Assembly (NCBI RefSeq): GCF_014650055.1
Contig: NZ_BMUF01000001.1
Span: 186,001 to 250,000, forward strand
Origin: Streptomyces malachitofuscus
GTDB taxonomy: Bacteria > Actinomycetota > Actinomycetes > Streptomycetales > Streptomycetaceae
Reading direction: 5' to 3'
Length of the DNA stretch: 64,000 nt
Shown here: one piece after another, positions 1 through 9,835 of the stretch
Layout of the letters: each line of letters opens with the position of its first letter
Position numbering within the stretch: the stretch's first letter is position 1
Program-made: the position numbers and the translations under genes
Notes under the pieces: generated by a model
The model's input: the letters and a program-made list of their open reading frames with translations, nothing else
Database searches by the model: none
What the model was told of the DNA's origin: nothing

Positions 1-677
1 TCATCTCCGACATCGCGGGCCTGCTCGGCGGACTGGTCACCGACGTCTCCTGGCTGACCCTGATCGCCGTCGCCCTCGTCCCCGCCACCTGGTGGATCCT
101 GTGGCGCACCCCGTTCGGTCTGCGGCTGCGCTCCTGCGGCGAGAACCCGGTGGCGGCCGAATCCCTCGGCGTCAACGTCTACAAGTACAAGTACCTGGCC
201 GTGATCATCTCCGGCGGTCTGGCCGGCCTCGGCGGTGTCTTCCTGTCCATCGTGGCCAACCCCTTCTACCTGGAGGGCCAGGTCAGCGGACGCGGCTTCA
301 TCGGCCTCGCCGCCATGATCTTCGGCAACTGGATGCCGGGCGGCCTCGCCATCGGCGCCGGCCTCTTCGGCTACACCGACAGCCTCAACCTGCGCGGCGG
401 CTCCGCCAACGTGCACGCCCTGCTGCTGCTCGGCGCGCTGCTGCTGCTCATCGGCGCGATCTGGCTGGTCATCCGCAAGAAGTACGTCAACGCCGCGATC
501 ACCCTCGTCATCGGCGCCCTCGTCTTCGCCTGGTACGCCGGCACCAACGAGGTCCCCAACCAGGTCGTCGCCGCCACGCCGTACGTCATCACCCTCGTCG
601 TCCTCGCCCTCTCCGCCCAGCGGCTGCGGATGCCGAAGGCCAACGGCATGCCGTACCGGAAGGGACAGGGCAAGTGA
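1..677 (+). CDS. ABC transporter permease, BMP/nucleoside family (5' end missing)
   Basis: The reading frame is open from the first bases of the window, so only the C-terminal part (about 224 residues) is present. It has several hydrophobic segments and the family-typical stretch LRSCGENPVAAESLGVNV followed by GGLAGLGGVFLS, as in inner-membrane permeases that work with BMP-type lipoprotein receptors (Bacillus NupQ/YufQ type). The likely substrate is nucleosides, inferred from the cytidine deaminase and thymidine phosphorylase genes directly downstream. The stop codon overlaps the GTG of cdd by four bases (GTGA), so the two are probably translationally coupled. Family is firm; substrate is inference. 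Confidence 0.88.
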   Translation, partial: ISDIAGLLGGLVTDVSWLTLIAVALVPATWWILWRTPFGLRLRSCGENPVAAESLGVNVYKYKYLAVIISGGLAGLGGVFLSIVANPFYLEGQVSGRGFIGLAAMIFGNWMPGGLAIGAGLFGYTDSLNLRGGSANVHALLLLGALLLLIGAIWLVIRKKYVNAAITLVIGALVFAWYAGTNEVPNQVVAATPYVITLVVLALSAQRLRMPKANGMPYRKGQGK

Positions 678-1072
678 CCGCCGCCGACGTCGACTGGGAG
701 GCGCTGCGCGCCGTCGCCCGCGAGGCCATGACCCACGCCTACGTCCCCTACTCGGGGTACCCGGTCGGCGTCGCGGCCCTGGTCGACGACGGGCGCACGG
801 TGTCCGGCTGCAACGTCGAGAACGCCTCGTACGGTCTCGGCCTGTGCGCCGAGTGCGGCATGGTCTCGGAGCTGCACCGCACCGGCGGCGGCCGGCTCAC
901 CCACTTCACCTGTGTGGACGGCAACGGCGAGATCCTCGTCCCGTGCGGCCGCTGCCGCCAGCTGCTGTACGAGTTCGGCGGCACCGGACTGCTGCTGGAG
1001 ACCCCGGAGGGAATCCTGCCGCTGTCGGAGATGCTGCCCCAGGCCTTCGGCCCGCAGCACCTCACCAAGTAA
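674..1072 (+). CDS. cdd: Cytidine deaminase
   Basis: Deaminates cytidine and deoxycytidine to uridine and deoxyuridine in pyrimidine salvage. The 132-residue length fits the small tetrameric family. Zinc ligands and proton shuttle are visible: Cys58-Ala-Glu60 followed by Pro90-Cys91-Gly-Arg-Cys94. The substrate-binding NVENASYG stretch precedes them at about 47-54. The start is GTG at 674, inside the stop of the upstream permease gene; the longer open frame upstream of it is only a shadow of the permease. deoA follows after 92 bases, so uptake, deamination and phosphorolysis are encoded together. Confidence 0.97.
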   Translation: MTAADVDWEALRAVAREAMTHAYVPYSGYPVGVAALVDDGRTVSGCNVENASYGLGLCAECGMVSELHRTGGGRLTHFTCVDGNGEILVPCGRCRQLLYEFGGTGLLLETPEGILPLSEMLPQAFGPQHLTK

Positions 1073-1164
1073 CTCCCGTGCGGCCCCTCCGCGCGACTGC
1101 CGACACCGTCGGTACCGTCGACCGGAGGGGCCGCGCCCTTCGCACCCCGGAAGGAACCCGAGTC

Positions 1165-2448
1165 ATGGCCATGGACGCCATCTCCGTCATCCGCACCAAG
1201 CGGGACCGCGGCGAACTCAGCGACGAGCAGATCGACTGGGTGATCGACGCGTACACCCGCGGGGAGGTGGCCGACGAGCAGATGTCGGCCCTCGCCATGG
1301 CGATCCTGCTCAACGGCATGAACCGGAGCGAGATCGCCCGCTGGACGGCCGCGATGATCGCCTCCGGCGAGCGCATGGACTTCTCGTCCCTGTCCCGCCC
1401 GACCGCCGACAAGCACTCCACCGGCGGCGTCGGCGACAAGATCACCCTCCCGCTCGCGCCCCTCGTCGCGGCCTGCGGCGCGGCCGTCCCGCAGCTCTCC
1501 GGCCGCGGGCTCGGCCACACCGGCGGCACCCTCGACAAGCTGGAGTCCATCCCCGGCTGGCGCGCCCTGCTCTCCAACGAGGAGATGCTGTCCGTGCTGG
1601 ACGGCACCGGCGCGGTGATCTGCGCGGCCGGCGACGGACTGGCCCCGGCGGACAAGAAGCTCTACGCCCTCCGGGACGTCACCGGCACGGTCGAGGCGAT
1701 CCCGCTGATCGCCTCCTCCATCATGTCCAAGAAGATCGCGGAGGGCACCGGCTCCCTCGTCCTGGACGTGAAGGTCGGCACCGGCGCCTTCATGAAGACG
1801 ATCGAGGACGCCCGCGAACTGGCCCGCACCATGGTCGGCCTGGGCACCGACTCCGGTGTGAAGACGGTCGCCCTCCTGACCGACATGTCCACCCCGCTCG
1901 GCCTGACCGCCGGCAACGCCCTCGAGGTCCGCGAGTCCGTCGAGGTCCTGGCGGGCGGCGGCCCGGCGGACGTCGTCGAGCTGACCCTGGCCCTCGCCCG
2001 CGAGATGCTCGACGCGGCCGGCCTGCGCGACGCCGACCCGGCGAAGGCCCTCGCCGACGGCTCCGCGATGGACGTCTGGCGCCGCATGATCGCGGCCCAG
2101 GGCGGCGACCCGAACGCCGAGCTGCCGGTGGCCCGCGAGCAGCACGTGGTGAAGGCCTCGTCCTCCGGCGTGCTGACCCGCCTCGACGCCTACGACATCG
2201 GCGTCGCCGCCTGGCGCCTCGGCGCGGGCCGCGCCCGCAAGGAGGACCCCGTGCAGGCGGGCGCGGGCGTCGAACTCCACGCCAGGCCCGGCGACCGGGT
2301 GACCGAGGGCCAGCCCCTCCTCACCCTCCACACGGACACCCCGGACCGCTTCGACTACGCGCTCCAGGCGGTCGAGGGCTCCTACGACATCGCGGCACCC
2401 GGCACGGACTTCACGGCCACCCCCGTCGTGCTGGAACGTATCGCCTGA
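1165..2448 (+). CDS. deoA: Thymidine phosphorylase
   Basis: Phosphorolyses thymidine and deoxyuridine to the base and 2-deoxyribose-1-phosphate. The protein has 427 residues, normal for bacterial homodimeric enzymes. The phosphate-binding signature KHSTGGVGDK begins at residue 83, and SGRGLGHTGGTLDKLE follows. The ATG at 1165 has AAGGA nine bases upstream and starts at the conserved N-terminus MAMDAISVIRTKRD. It accepts the deoxyuridine made by Cdd. Its deoxyribose-1-phosphate would go through the mutase at 20.8 kb to DeoC at 18.9 kb. A strong hairpin follows the gene. Confidence 0.97.
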   Translation: MAMDAISVIRTKRDRGELSDEQIDWVIDAYTRGEVADEQMSALAMAILLNGMNRSEIARWTAAMIASGERMDFSSLSRPTADKHSTGGVGDKITLPLAPLVAACGAAVPQLSGRGLGHTGGTLDKLESIPGWRALLSNEEMLSVLDGTGAVICAAGDGLAPADKKLYALRDVTGTVEAIPLIASSIMSKKIAEGTGSLVLDVKVGTGAFMKTIEDARELARTMVGLGTDSGVKTVALLTDMSTPLGLTAGNALEVRESVEVLAGGGPADVVELTLALAREMLDAAGLRDADPAKALADGSAMDVWRRMIAAQGGDPNAELPVAREQHVVKASSSGVLTRLDAYDIGVAAWRLGAGRARKEDPVQAGAGVELHARPGDRVTEGQPLLTLHTDTPDRFDYALQAVEGSYDIAAPGTDFTATPVVLERIA

Positions 2449-2470
2449 CCAGCGGTGTCCCCGATCGGCT

Positions 2471-2504
2471 GAACGGGACCGGTGGACCCCCACCGGTCCC
2501 GTTC
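2471..2504 (+). terminator. Terminator hairpin after deoA
   Basis: A perfect 15-bp inverted repeat (GAACGGGACCGGTGG with its complement) separated by four bases lies 23 bases after the deoA stop. There is no clear T tract, as is usual in Streptomyces. It sits between convergent genes and may serve both. Confidence 0.85.
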
Positions 2505-2539
2505 GTCATGCGACACCAGCGAGTTCCCCGAGACCTGCA

Positions 2540-3460
2540 TCACCCCAGCAGCGCCGCCACCACCACGAGAACCGGCACCGACAGCACCGTCGACACCAGG
2601 ATCGCCTCCCGGGCCAGCTTCTCGCCCACGCCGTAGCTGCTCGCGTAGGTGAACAGGTTCTGCGCGGCCGGCAGGGCCGAGGTCACCACCACGTCGAGCA
2701 GATGCGCCCCGCGCAGACCGAAGACGCCCACCGCCAGGACCCAGGCGGCCAGCGGCTGGCCCACCGCCTTCAGCGCCACGGCGAGGAGAACGGCACCCCG
2801 GTCACCGCCCCGCAGGGGCAGCGTGCTGCCGCGCAGCGAGATACCGAACGCGAGCAGCACGGCCGGGACCGCCATGTTGCCGATCAGGTTCACCGGGTCC
2901 CACACCGGCCCCGGTATCTCCACCCCGGCCGCCGACACCGCCACCCCCGCCAGCGACCCCACCGCGATCGGGTTCCGCAACGGGGTGAGCAGCCGCCGCC
3001 ACAGCGGCTCCTTCCCGCCCGCCGTCGACAGGTCCAGAATCGTCAGCGCGACCGGCGTGACCCCCACCAGCTGGAACAGCAGCACCGGCGCCACGAGCGA
3101 GGCATCGCCCAGCACATACACGGCGATCGGGATGCCGAGGTTGCCGGAGTTGACGTAGCTGGAGCACAGGGCGCCGATGGTGGTGCGGGCCACGCCCCAG
3201 CGGCGTACCACACCCACCGCGACGAAGACGCCCGCCACCGCCGCCGTGCTCAGCGCGGTGACCAGGAGGCGGCCGGAGAAGACCACCGACAGATCGGCCC
3301 CGGCCAGGGTGGTGAACAGCAGGGCCGGCGACGCCACGTGGAACGCCAGCTTCGTCAGGACGTCGCCGCCCTGGGCCCCCAGATGCCCCCCGCGCCCGAT
3401 GACGTAGCCGGCCCCGATGACGACGGCGATCACCAGAAACCCGCTCAGCACCCCCTGCAC
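2540..3460 (-). CDS. AEC-family transporter (auxin efflux carrier-like)
   Basis: A 306-residue polytopic membrane protein with about ten hydrophobic segments in two halves, as in the bile/arsenite/riboflavin and auxin efflux carrier superfamily. Recognisable parts are the N-terminal VLSGFLVIAVVIGAGYVIGR and the mid-protein SSYVNSGNLGIPIAVYVLG with the conserved Asn-Pro-like break. The start is taken as GTG at 3460 because GAGGAG lies six bases upstream; an earlier TTG at 3559 would add a Pro/Arg-rich leader with no transport feature. The substrate cannot be told from sequence. Confidence 0.85.
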   Translation of the reverse strand: MQGVLSGFLVIAVVIGAGYVIGRGGHLGAQGGDVLTKLAFHVASPALLFTTLAGADLSVVFSGRLLVTALSTAAVAGVFVAVGVVRRWGVARTTIGALCSSYVNSGNLGIPIAVYVLGDASLVAPVLLFQLVGVTPVALTILDLSTAGGKEPLWRRLLTPLRNPIAVGSLAGVAVSAAGVEIPGPVWDPVNLIGNMAVPAVLLAFGISLRGSTLPLRGGDRGAVLLAVALKAVGQPLAAWVLAVGVFGLRGAHLLDVVVTSALPAAQNLFTYASSYGVGEKLAREAILVSTVLSVPVLVVVAALLG

Positions 3461-3866
3461 GGCGGCTCCTCGCGGGGGCGGAGGGCACCGGGCGGCACGG
3501 GCGGGAAGGATCTCTGGCACATGCCGCCAACCCTCCGGGGGAGGCCGCGACCAGGTCAATGTGATCCGCGCGGCGCTCCTCGCGATGAGTTACGCGCACC
3601 CGCGCGGTCTACCCGTCGTGGACGCCATGACACCGCCCGTACTCGTACTCAGCGGCCCTCTCACCCGGGACGAGGTGAACGGGCCGTGCGATGCGCTGCG
3701 GACGCTCCTGGACAGCGGCGGAAGACGAGGGACGGGCGGAGTGGTCGTCTGCGACGTCGGCGGGCTCGGACCGCCCGGTCTCGCCGCCGTGAACCTCCTC
3801 GCACGGCTCCAGCTCACGGCCCGCCGGGCGGGAGGCCGGATACGGCTGCGCGACCCCTCCCCGGCG

Positions 3867-4883
<1,017 letters not shown>

Positions 4884-5202
4884 TCCACCCACCCCATGTG
4901 GCCTCTTCGTGGCGCACCATCGCACCCACCACTCCGGAAGCTACCGCAGCCCACTGACAACGGCCCGCCGAGTAGACGAACGTGCAGGTCAACAGTGGTG
5001 CCCGCACCAGAGGTTGCTCGCCCCCGCCGCCCCTTCCCGTCCCGTCCCGTCCCCGGGGGCGCTGCCCCCGGACCCCCGCTCCTCAAACGCCGGAGGGGCT
5101 GGATTGTGCCGGACGAGGACGAGGCCCGAAGGGCCGAAAGGGGGTCTGGGGGCGCAGCCCCCAGGGACGGGACGGGAAAGGGCGGCGGGGCGAGGGGAAT
5201 CG
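4884..5202. other. 319-base gene-free gap (sigma promoter region plus repeat)
   Basis: Bases 4884-5020 hold the presumed promoter of the sigma gene; I cannot assign -35/-10 boxes with confidence. Bases 5021-5194 are filled by a dispersed inverted-repeat element listed separately. No ORF here has family features. Confidence 0.7.
5021..5194 (-). repeat. Dispersed GC-rich hairpin element, copy 1
   Basis: Two strong hairpins (GGGGGCGCTGCCCCC and CTGGGGGCGCAGCCCCCAG) flank a conserved centre containing CTCAAACGCCGGAGGGGCTGG. The outer arms (CGTCCCGTCCC and GGGACGGGACG) also pair, so the whole element can fold on itself. A second copy is at 52447-52571. Both copies begin within about 10 bases of the stop of a minus-strand gene (here the MFS gene), which suggests a terminator role. 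Confidence 0.85.
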
Positions 5203-6492
5203 TCAGGCCGGCCGCAAGGCCGCCCGTGCCGCCGCCCGCGTCCCGGCCAGGGTGATCGCCGCGACGCCCGCCACCGCCACCAGCCCGACCGCCACCGTGC
5301 CACCCCAGCCCCCCGCGTGGAACGCCAGCGCCCCCACCGTGCTCCCCGCACTGGAGCCGACGTAGTAGGCGGACTGGTACAGCGCCGACGCCTGCGCACG
5401 CCCCACACGCGCGGTCTTCCCGACCGCCGACGACGCCACCGCGTGCCCCGCGAAGAACCCCGCGGTGATCAGCACCAGCCCCAGCAGCACCAGCGGCAGC
5501 GACCCGGCGAGCGACAGCAGCAGCCCCACCGCGGTCGTCCCCCCGCCCGCGTACAGCGCACCCCGCCGCCCCAGCCGGTCCACCAGCCGCCCCGCCGCCG
5601 AAGCCGAGACCGTGCCCACCAGATACACCAGGAACACCGACCCCACGACACCCTGCGGCAGCGAGAACGGCGCCTCGGTCAGCCGGTACCCGATGACCGT
5701 GTACACACCCCCGAACACCGTCATGAACAGCGCGCCGATCGCGAACAGCCGCCGCAGCAGCGGGTCGGCCAGGTGCCCGCGGACGGTACCGACGAGCACA
5801 CGCGGCCGCAGCGAGCCCGGACGGAAGTGCCTCGGCGCCGGCAGCAGCAGCCGGAAGGCCACCGCGCACGCCACCGCGAGCAGCCCGATCACCCCGACGG
5901 CGACCCGCCAGCCCCACTCCTGCGCCACCCAGCCGGTGATCACCCGGCCGCTCATCCCGCCGACACTGTTGCCGGCCACGAACAGCCCGATCGCCGTCAC
6001 CAGCGCCTTGGGCGTGACCTCCTCCGCGAGATACGCCGTCGCCGACGCGGGCAGCCCGGCCAGCGCCGCGCCCTGCAGCGCCCGCAGGGCCACCAGCACG
6101 CCCAGGGACGGGGCGAAGGGCACCAGCAGTCCGATGGTCACCGCGACGGCGAGCGAGACCGTCATGACGGTGCGCCGTCCGAACCGCTCCGACAGCGCGC
6201 TCATCGGCAGCACGAACAGCGCCAGACCACCGGTCGCCGCCGACACCGTCCAGCTCGCGTCGCCCGCGCTCACCGCGAAGTCGGCGGAGACCAGCGGCAG
6301 CAGGGCCTGGGTGGAGTACAGCAGCGCGAACGTCGCGACACCCGCGAGGAACAGGGCCAGACTCATCCGGCGGTAACCGGGCCCGCCCGGAGACATCCGT
6401 GACGCGGAGACGGGCGGCAGGGCCGAGGGAGCGGAGGGAACGGAAGCGACGGCGCCCACGCTGGTGGACGCCCCGGTACTGGCGGGAGTCAT
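5203..6492 (-). CDS. MFS transporter (YnfM-like)
   Basis: A 429-residue major facilitator protein with about 12 membrane segments after an Ala/Ser/Pro-rich N-terminal tail of about 40 residues. The first segment carries LFLAGVATFALLYSTQALLP, and the loop between segments 2 and 3 has the MFS signature SALSERFGRRTV. The similarity I recognise is to the YnfM/arabinose-efflux-like group of putative drug or metabolite exporters. It diverges from the LysR gene at 6556, with only 63 bases between, so that regulator probably controls it. The substrate is unknown. Confidence 0.88.
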   Translation of the reverse strand: MTPASTGASTSVGAVASVPSAPSALPPVSASRMSPGGPGYRRMSLALFLAGVATFALLYSTQALLPLVSADFAVSAGDASWTVSAATGGLALFVLPMSALSERFGRRTVMTVSLAVAVTIGLLVPFAPSLGVLVALRALQGAALAGLPASATAYLAEEVTPKALVTAIGLFVAGNSVGGMSGRVITGWVAQEWGWRVAVGVIGLLAVACAVAFRLLLPAPRHFRPGSLRPRVLVGTVRGHLADPLLRRLFAIGALFMTVFGGVYTVIGYRLTEAPFSLPQGVVGSVFLVYLVGTVSASAAGRLVDRLGRRGALYAGGGTTAVGLLLSLAGSLPLVLLGLVLITAGFFAGHAVASSAVGKTARVGRAQASALYQSAYYVGSSAGSTVGALAFHAGGWGGTVAVGLVAVAGVAAITLAGTRAAARAALRPA

Positions 6493-6532
6493 GCCACGAA
6501 ACTACGTACGCTCCCGCTCATCCGTCCAATGC

Positions 6533-6545
6533 ATGGAATCGCCAT
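6533..6545. promoter_or_regulatory. Candidate LysR operator between the MFS gene and lysR
   Basis: ATGG-AATCG-CCAT lies in the 63-base divergent gap, 10 bases before the regulator's ATG, next to the palindrome ATGCAT. It has the interrupted-dyad form of LysR T-N11-A boxes. Only one site is visible, so this is suggestive. Confidence 0.4.
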
Positions 6546-6555
6546 AATCGTTCCC

Positions 6556-7515
6556 ATGGAGCATCAGCAGAGGTCACGGAGACGGCTGTCACAGACCAGT
6601 GACACACGAGACACGGACGACATGTCGAGGCTGCTCGCGCCCCGCCTCGCCCACTTCGCCGGCGTCGCCCGCACCGAGCACGTCACGCGCGCCGCCCAGG
6701 AGATGCAGGTACCGCAGTCCACGCTCTCCCGGGCCATGGCCCGCCTCGAACAGGACCTGGGCGTCGAGCTGTTCGCCCGCCACGGCCGCACGGTCTCCCT
6801 GACCCCGGCCGGCCGCACCTTCCTCACCTCCGTCGAACGCGCCCTCGCCGAGATCGAACGCGCCGCCGAGGAGGTCCGCGCCGACGCCGACCCCGCCACC
6901 GGCAAGGTCGCCTTCGGGTTCCTGCACACCATGGGCGCCGAGACCGTGCCCGGCCTGCTGCACGCCTTCCGCGCCGACCACCCGCGCATCCGCTTCAGCC
7001 TCGTCCAGAACTACGGCGAGGCCATGCTGGAAGGCCTCCGCGCGGGCGAACTCGACCTGTGCCTGACCTCCCCGGTGCCCGACGCCCCCGACCTCGTCGC
7101 GCGCCGCCTCGACGAGCAGAAGCTGCGCCTGGTCGTCCCCGCCGACCACCGTCTCGCCGGCCGCCGCCGCATCCGCCTGGCCGAGGCCGCCGACGAGACG
7201 TTCGTGACGCTGGAACCCGGTTACGGGCTGCGCCGCATCACCGACGACCTCTGTGCCCAGGCCGGCTTCAGGCCCCGTATCGCCTTCGAGGGCGAGGAGG
7301 CGGAGACCCTGCGCGGCCTGGTTGCCGCCGGCCTGGGCGTGGCCCTCCTCCCGCCACCGCCCTTCCCCCGTCCGGGTGTGGTGGAACTGACGGTCACAGC
7401 CCCCCGGGCGGCACGGGAGATCGGCGTGGCCTGGCTGGCGGGGCGCCCGGACACCCCTCCGGTAGCAGCCTTCAAGAAGTTCCTGCTCAGCAAAAGGGGC
7501 ACTTTGCTGCCGTGA
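6556..7515 (+). CDS. LysR-family transcriptional regulator
   Basis: A 319-residue LysR protein: winged helix-turn-helix at about 25-85 (FAGVARTEHVTRAAQEMQVP, then QSTLSRAMARLEQDLGVELF) and a periplasmic-binding-protein-like effector domain from about 110 on (GKVAFGFLHTMGAETVPGLL). Its divergent position against the MFS gene is the usual layout of a LysR regulator and its target. Two starts are possible: ATG 6556, used here, or ATG 6622, which gives a more typical N-terminus directly before the helix-turn-helix. Neither has a good ribosome site. The effector is unknown. Confidence 0.88.
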   Translation: MEHQQRSRRRLSQTSDTRDTDDMSRLLAPRLAHFAGVARTEHVTRAAQEMQVPQSTLSRAMARLEQDLGVELFARHGRTVSLTPAGRTFLTSVERALAEIERAAEEVRADADPATGKVAFGFLHTMGAETVPGLLHAFRADHPRIRFSLVQNYGEAMLEGLRAGELDLCLTSPVPDAPDLVARRLDEQKLRLVVPADHRLAGRRRIRLAEAADETFVTLEPGYGLRRITDDLCAQAGFRPRIAFEGEEAETLRGLVAAGLGVALLPPPPFPRPGVVELTVTAPRAAREIGVAWLAGRPDTPPVAAFKKFLLSKRGTLLP

Positions 7516-7550
7516 GAGGGAAGTGGCCGGCTGTCGACGCAGGGGCAGCA

Positions 7551-7640
7551 CACATAGGGGCGCGGGGCTGTGTCGATATGCGGCTCCGCCGCGCGGGCGC
7601 GACCAGCCACCGACGGCCCGCACCCGCCGCCGAACGGAAT
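7551..7640. repeat. Streptomyces-type intergenic repeat between convergent genes
   Basis: The stretch GGGGCGCGGGGCTGTGTCGA, then TATGCGGCTCCGCCGCG and GCGCGACCAGCCAC is one I recall from many streptomycete intergenic regions. Only one copy is in this window. It contains the hairpin GCGGCTCCGCCGC and lies between the convergent stops of lysR and the hydrolase-like gene. Confidence 0.5.
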
Positions 7641-7651
7641 CCCCGACGACG

Positions 7652-8416
7652 CTACCGCCGCCGCAAGGACTCCCCGAACCCCGCCGCGAGCGGCATCCGC
7701 AACCCCAGCGGCGGAGGCGCCGCCAAGGCATCCTGCACGGGCCGTGAGAACGCCCGCCCGAACAGCGTTCCCATCACGAAGTCCTCGGCCAGCGCCAGCA
7801 CTTCGTCCCGGTACTGGCTCAGCCCGTGCCCGTCCGCGTGGACCTCGAACCGGCACACCTCCCGGTTCGCCTTCTTGGCCCGGGCCGCCAGCCGGAACGA
7901 CAACTCGGGATCGCTCCGCGCGTCGTTCGTGCCGTGCACGATCAGCACGCGCCGCCCGACGAGCTGCTTCACCGGTTCGGGTGGTGCCGCCACATCCTCC
8001 TCGGGAAGCCAGGGTGCCAGCGCCAGCACGGAGTTGACGGCCTCGTGGCCCCCCGCGCGGAGCGCGGCCCTGCCGCCCATGCCGGAACCGACCAGGCAGA
8101 CGGGCACGTCCCCGTAGCGCCGTACGGCCTCGTCGGCGGCCCAGGCGGCGTCGTGGGCGAGGTGGGCCTCGCTGCCGTTCCAGCCCCGGTAGCGGTAGTG
8201 GACGACGTGGGTGGCGAGGCTCTGCTCCCGTCCCGCACGGGTGAGGCGGCGTCCGAGCCCCCGTACGGAGGCGGCCGCCAGCACGGGCGACGGCCGACGG
8301 GCGGACACCTCCTCGCCGGCGGGGAGCAGCAGCACCACACCGCCCACCTCGGTCGGCTCCGGGCCGAGCACCCTCCCCAGCCGGGCCGTGCGCACCGGCG
8401 TCGCTTGCTGTGCCAT
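7652..8416 (-). CDS. Alpha/beta-hydrolase fold protein without the catalytic serine
   Basis: A 254-residue protein with the fold of dienelactone-hydrolase/dipeptidyl-peptidase-like enzymes. Strand and loop landmarks are GGVVLLLPAG near 25-34, THVVHYRYRGWNG near 69-81, VLIVHGTND at 157-165 and ADGHG at 194-198. The presumed acid (Asp165) and histidine (His197) are present. The nucleophile elbow, normally G-x-S-x-G-G, reads Gly110-Ser-Gly112-Met-Gly-Gly, so the nucleophile position is glycine and a serine sits one place early. It may be non-catalytic or use another mechanism. It is convergent with lysR and divergent from add. Confidence 0.75.
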   Translation of the reverse strand: MAQQATPVRTARLGRVLGPEPTEVGGVVLLLPAGEEVSARRPSPVLAAASVRGLGRRLTRAGREQSLATHVVHYRYRGWNGSEAHLAHDAAWAADEAVRRYGDVPVCLVGSGMGGRAALRAGGHEAVNSVLALAPWLPEEDVAAPPEPVKQLVGRRVLIVHGTNDARSDPELSFRLAARAKKANREVCRFEVHADGHGLSQYRDEVLALAEDFVMGTLFGRAFSRPVQDALAAPPPLGLRMPLAAGFGESLRRR

Positions 8417-8510
8417 GACAGAACATTCTCAGAAGCGGCGGTGTACTCGACCCGTCCGTGCGGTCACCGTTGCGTATCGACCAATTCGCGCACGTCGCAC
8501 ACCCGGTGAT

Positions 8511-8531
8511 CTACGCGCGTAGGCGTTAGAG
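8511..8531 (+). promoter_or_regulatory. add operator-promoter: CTACGCGCGTAG plus -10 box
   Basis: The perfect 12-bp palindrome CTACGCGCGTAG (8511-8522) lies four bases before a -10-like TAGAGT (8526-8531). Seven bases later comes the add ATG, with no Shine-Dalgarno sequence, so the transcript may be leaderless. The same palindrome precedes deoC and the purine nucleoside phosphorylase gene. Its position over the core promoter suggests repression. Confidence 0.75.
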
Positions 8532-8538
8532 TGCGTAA

Positions 8539-9696
8539 ATGACGAGCCAGACCATCGCGAACACCCCGACGGCGGACCAGATCCGCCGGGCGCCCAAGGT
8601 TCTGCTGCACGACCACCTCGACGGCGGACTGCGCCCCGGCACCGTCGTCGACCTGGCCCGTGAGACCGGGTACACCGGCCTCCCCGACACCGACCCCGAC
8701 AAGCTCGCCCTCTGGTTCCACCAGGCCGCCGACTCCGGTTCCCTCGAGCGGTACCTGGAGACGTTCTCGCACACCGTCGGCGTCATGCAGACCCGCGACG
8801 CCCTCGTCCGGGTCGCCGCCGAGTGCGCCGAGGACCTCGCCGAGGACGGCGTCGTCTACGCCGAGGTCCGCTACGCGCCCGAGCAGCACCTCAACGGCGG
8901 ACTGGCCCTCGAGGAGGTCGTCGAGGCGGTCAACGAGGGCTTCCGGCTGGGCGAGCGGCGCGCCAGGGACAACGGCCGCCGCATCCGGGTCGGCGCCCTG
9001 CTCACCGCGATGCGGCACGCCGCCCGCGCCCTGGAGATCGCCGAACTCGCCAACCGCTACCGGGACCTGGGTGTCGTCGGCTTCGACATCGCGGGCGCCG
9101 AGGCCGGCTACCCGCCCACCCGGCACCTCGACGCCTTCGAGTACCTGAAGCGGGAGAACAACCATTTCACCATCCACGCCGGCGAGGCGTTCGGGCTGCC
9201 GTCCATCTGGCAGGCCCTCCAGTGGTGCGGCGCCGACCGGCTCGGCCACGGGGTGCGCATCATCGACGACATCCGGGTCCGTGACGACGGCACCGTCGAA
9301 CTCGGCCGGCTCGCCTCCTACGTCAGGGACAAGCGCATCCCGCTGGAGCTGTGCCCCAGCTCCAACCTCCAGACCGGCGCGGCCGCCTCGTACGCCGAGC
9401 ACCCGATCGGTCTGCTGCGCCGGCTGCACTTCCGGGCCACCGTCAACACCGACAACCGCCTCATGTCCCACACCAGCCTGAGCCGGGAATTCGAGCACCT
9501 GGTCGACGCCTTCGGTTATACGCTCGACGACCTTCAATGGTTCTCTGTCAATGGGATGAAATCAGCGTTCATCCCTTTCGATGAACGACTGGCCATGATC
9601 AATGACGTCATCAAGCCCGGATATGCGGAGCTGAAATCCGAATGGCTGTTCCGGCAGACCGCCTCCACCAGCGGTTCTGCGGAATCGGAGAGCTGA
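8539..9696 (+). CDS. add: Adenosine deaminase
   Basis: Deaminates adenosine and deoxyadenosine to the inosine forms, which the phosphorylase at 23.2 kb can cleave. The zinc site and catalytic residues are visible: His24-Asp-His26 (LLHDHLDGG), His213-Ala-Gly-Glu216, His237 (GHGVRI) and Asp305 (NTDN). Length 385 residues is normal for the actinobacterial enzyme, with a Ser-rich tail after residue 375. The ATG at 8539 agrees with a -10 box seven bases upstream. From about 9510 to the stop, codon use changes abruptly to A/T-ending codons (CTT CAA, AAT, AAA TCA). Confidence 0.96.
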   Translation: MTSQTIANTPTADQIRRAPKVLLHDHLDGGLRPGTVVDLARETGYTGLPDTDPDKLALWFHQAADSGSLERYLETFSHTVGVMQTRDALVRVAAECAEDLAEDGVVYAEVRYAPEQHLNGGLALEEVVEAVNEGFRLGERRARDNGRRIRVGALLTAMRHAARALEIAELANRYRDLGVVGFDIAGAEAGYPPTRHLDAFEYLKRENNHFTIHAGEAFGLPSIWQALQWCGADRLGHGVRIIDDIRVRDDGTVELGRLASYVRDKRIPLELCPSSNLQTGAAASYAEHPIGLLRRLHFRATVNTDNRLMSHTSLSREFEHLVDAFGYTLDDLQWFSVNGMKSAFIPFDERLAMINDVIKPGYAELKSEWLFRQTASTSGSAESES

Positions 9697-9715
9697 ACAG
9701 CGCGTCCCTGGGAAG

Positions 9716-9738
9716 GGTGAACCCACACGGTGTTCACC
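9716..9738. promoter_or_regulatory. Inverted repeat GGTGAAC/GTTCACC after add
   Basis: Arms of seven bases separated by nine lie 19 bases after the add stop and about 100 bases before the secreted-protein gene. It could be a weak terminator for add or an operator for the next gene; the sequence does not decide. Confidence 0.4.
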
Positions 9739-9835
9739 ATCCGTCCGCATTTCGATGTTTGCGGCGGGCGGCGTCGCCTGTTTACCGTCACAGCACCGCT
9801 CACATCCCCGTATCCCATTTCGAGGACGCATTTAC

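Noticed and set aside
748..2493. 581-codon open frame antisense to cdd and deoA
   Set aside because: It is a GC-driven shadow: Arg/Gly/Val/Asp-rich with no domain, while the opposite strand encodes two well-recognised enzymes.
6612..6622. ATG 6622 as the LysR start instead of 6556
   Set aside because: Either is possible; the upstream start was kept because it uses the divergent gap fully, with the uncertainty stated.
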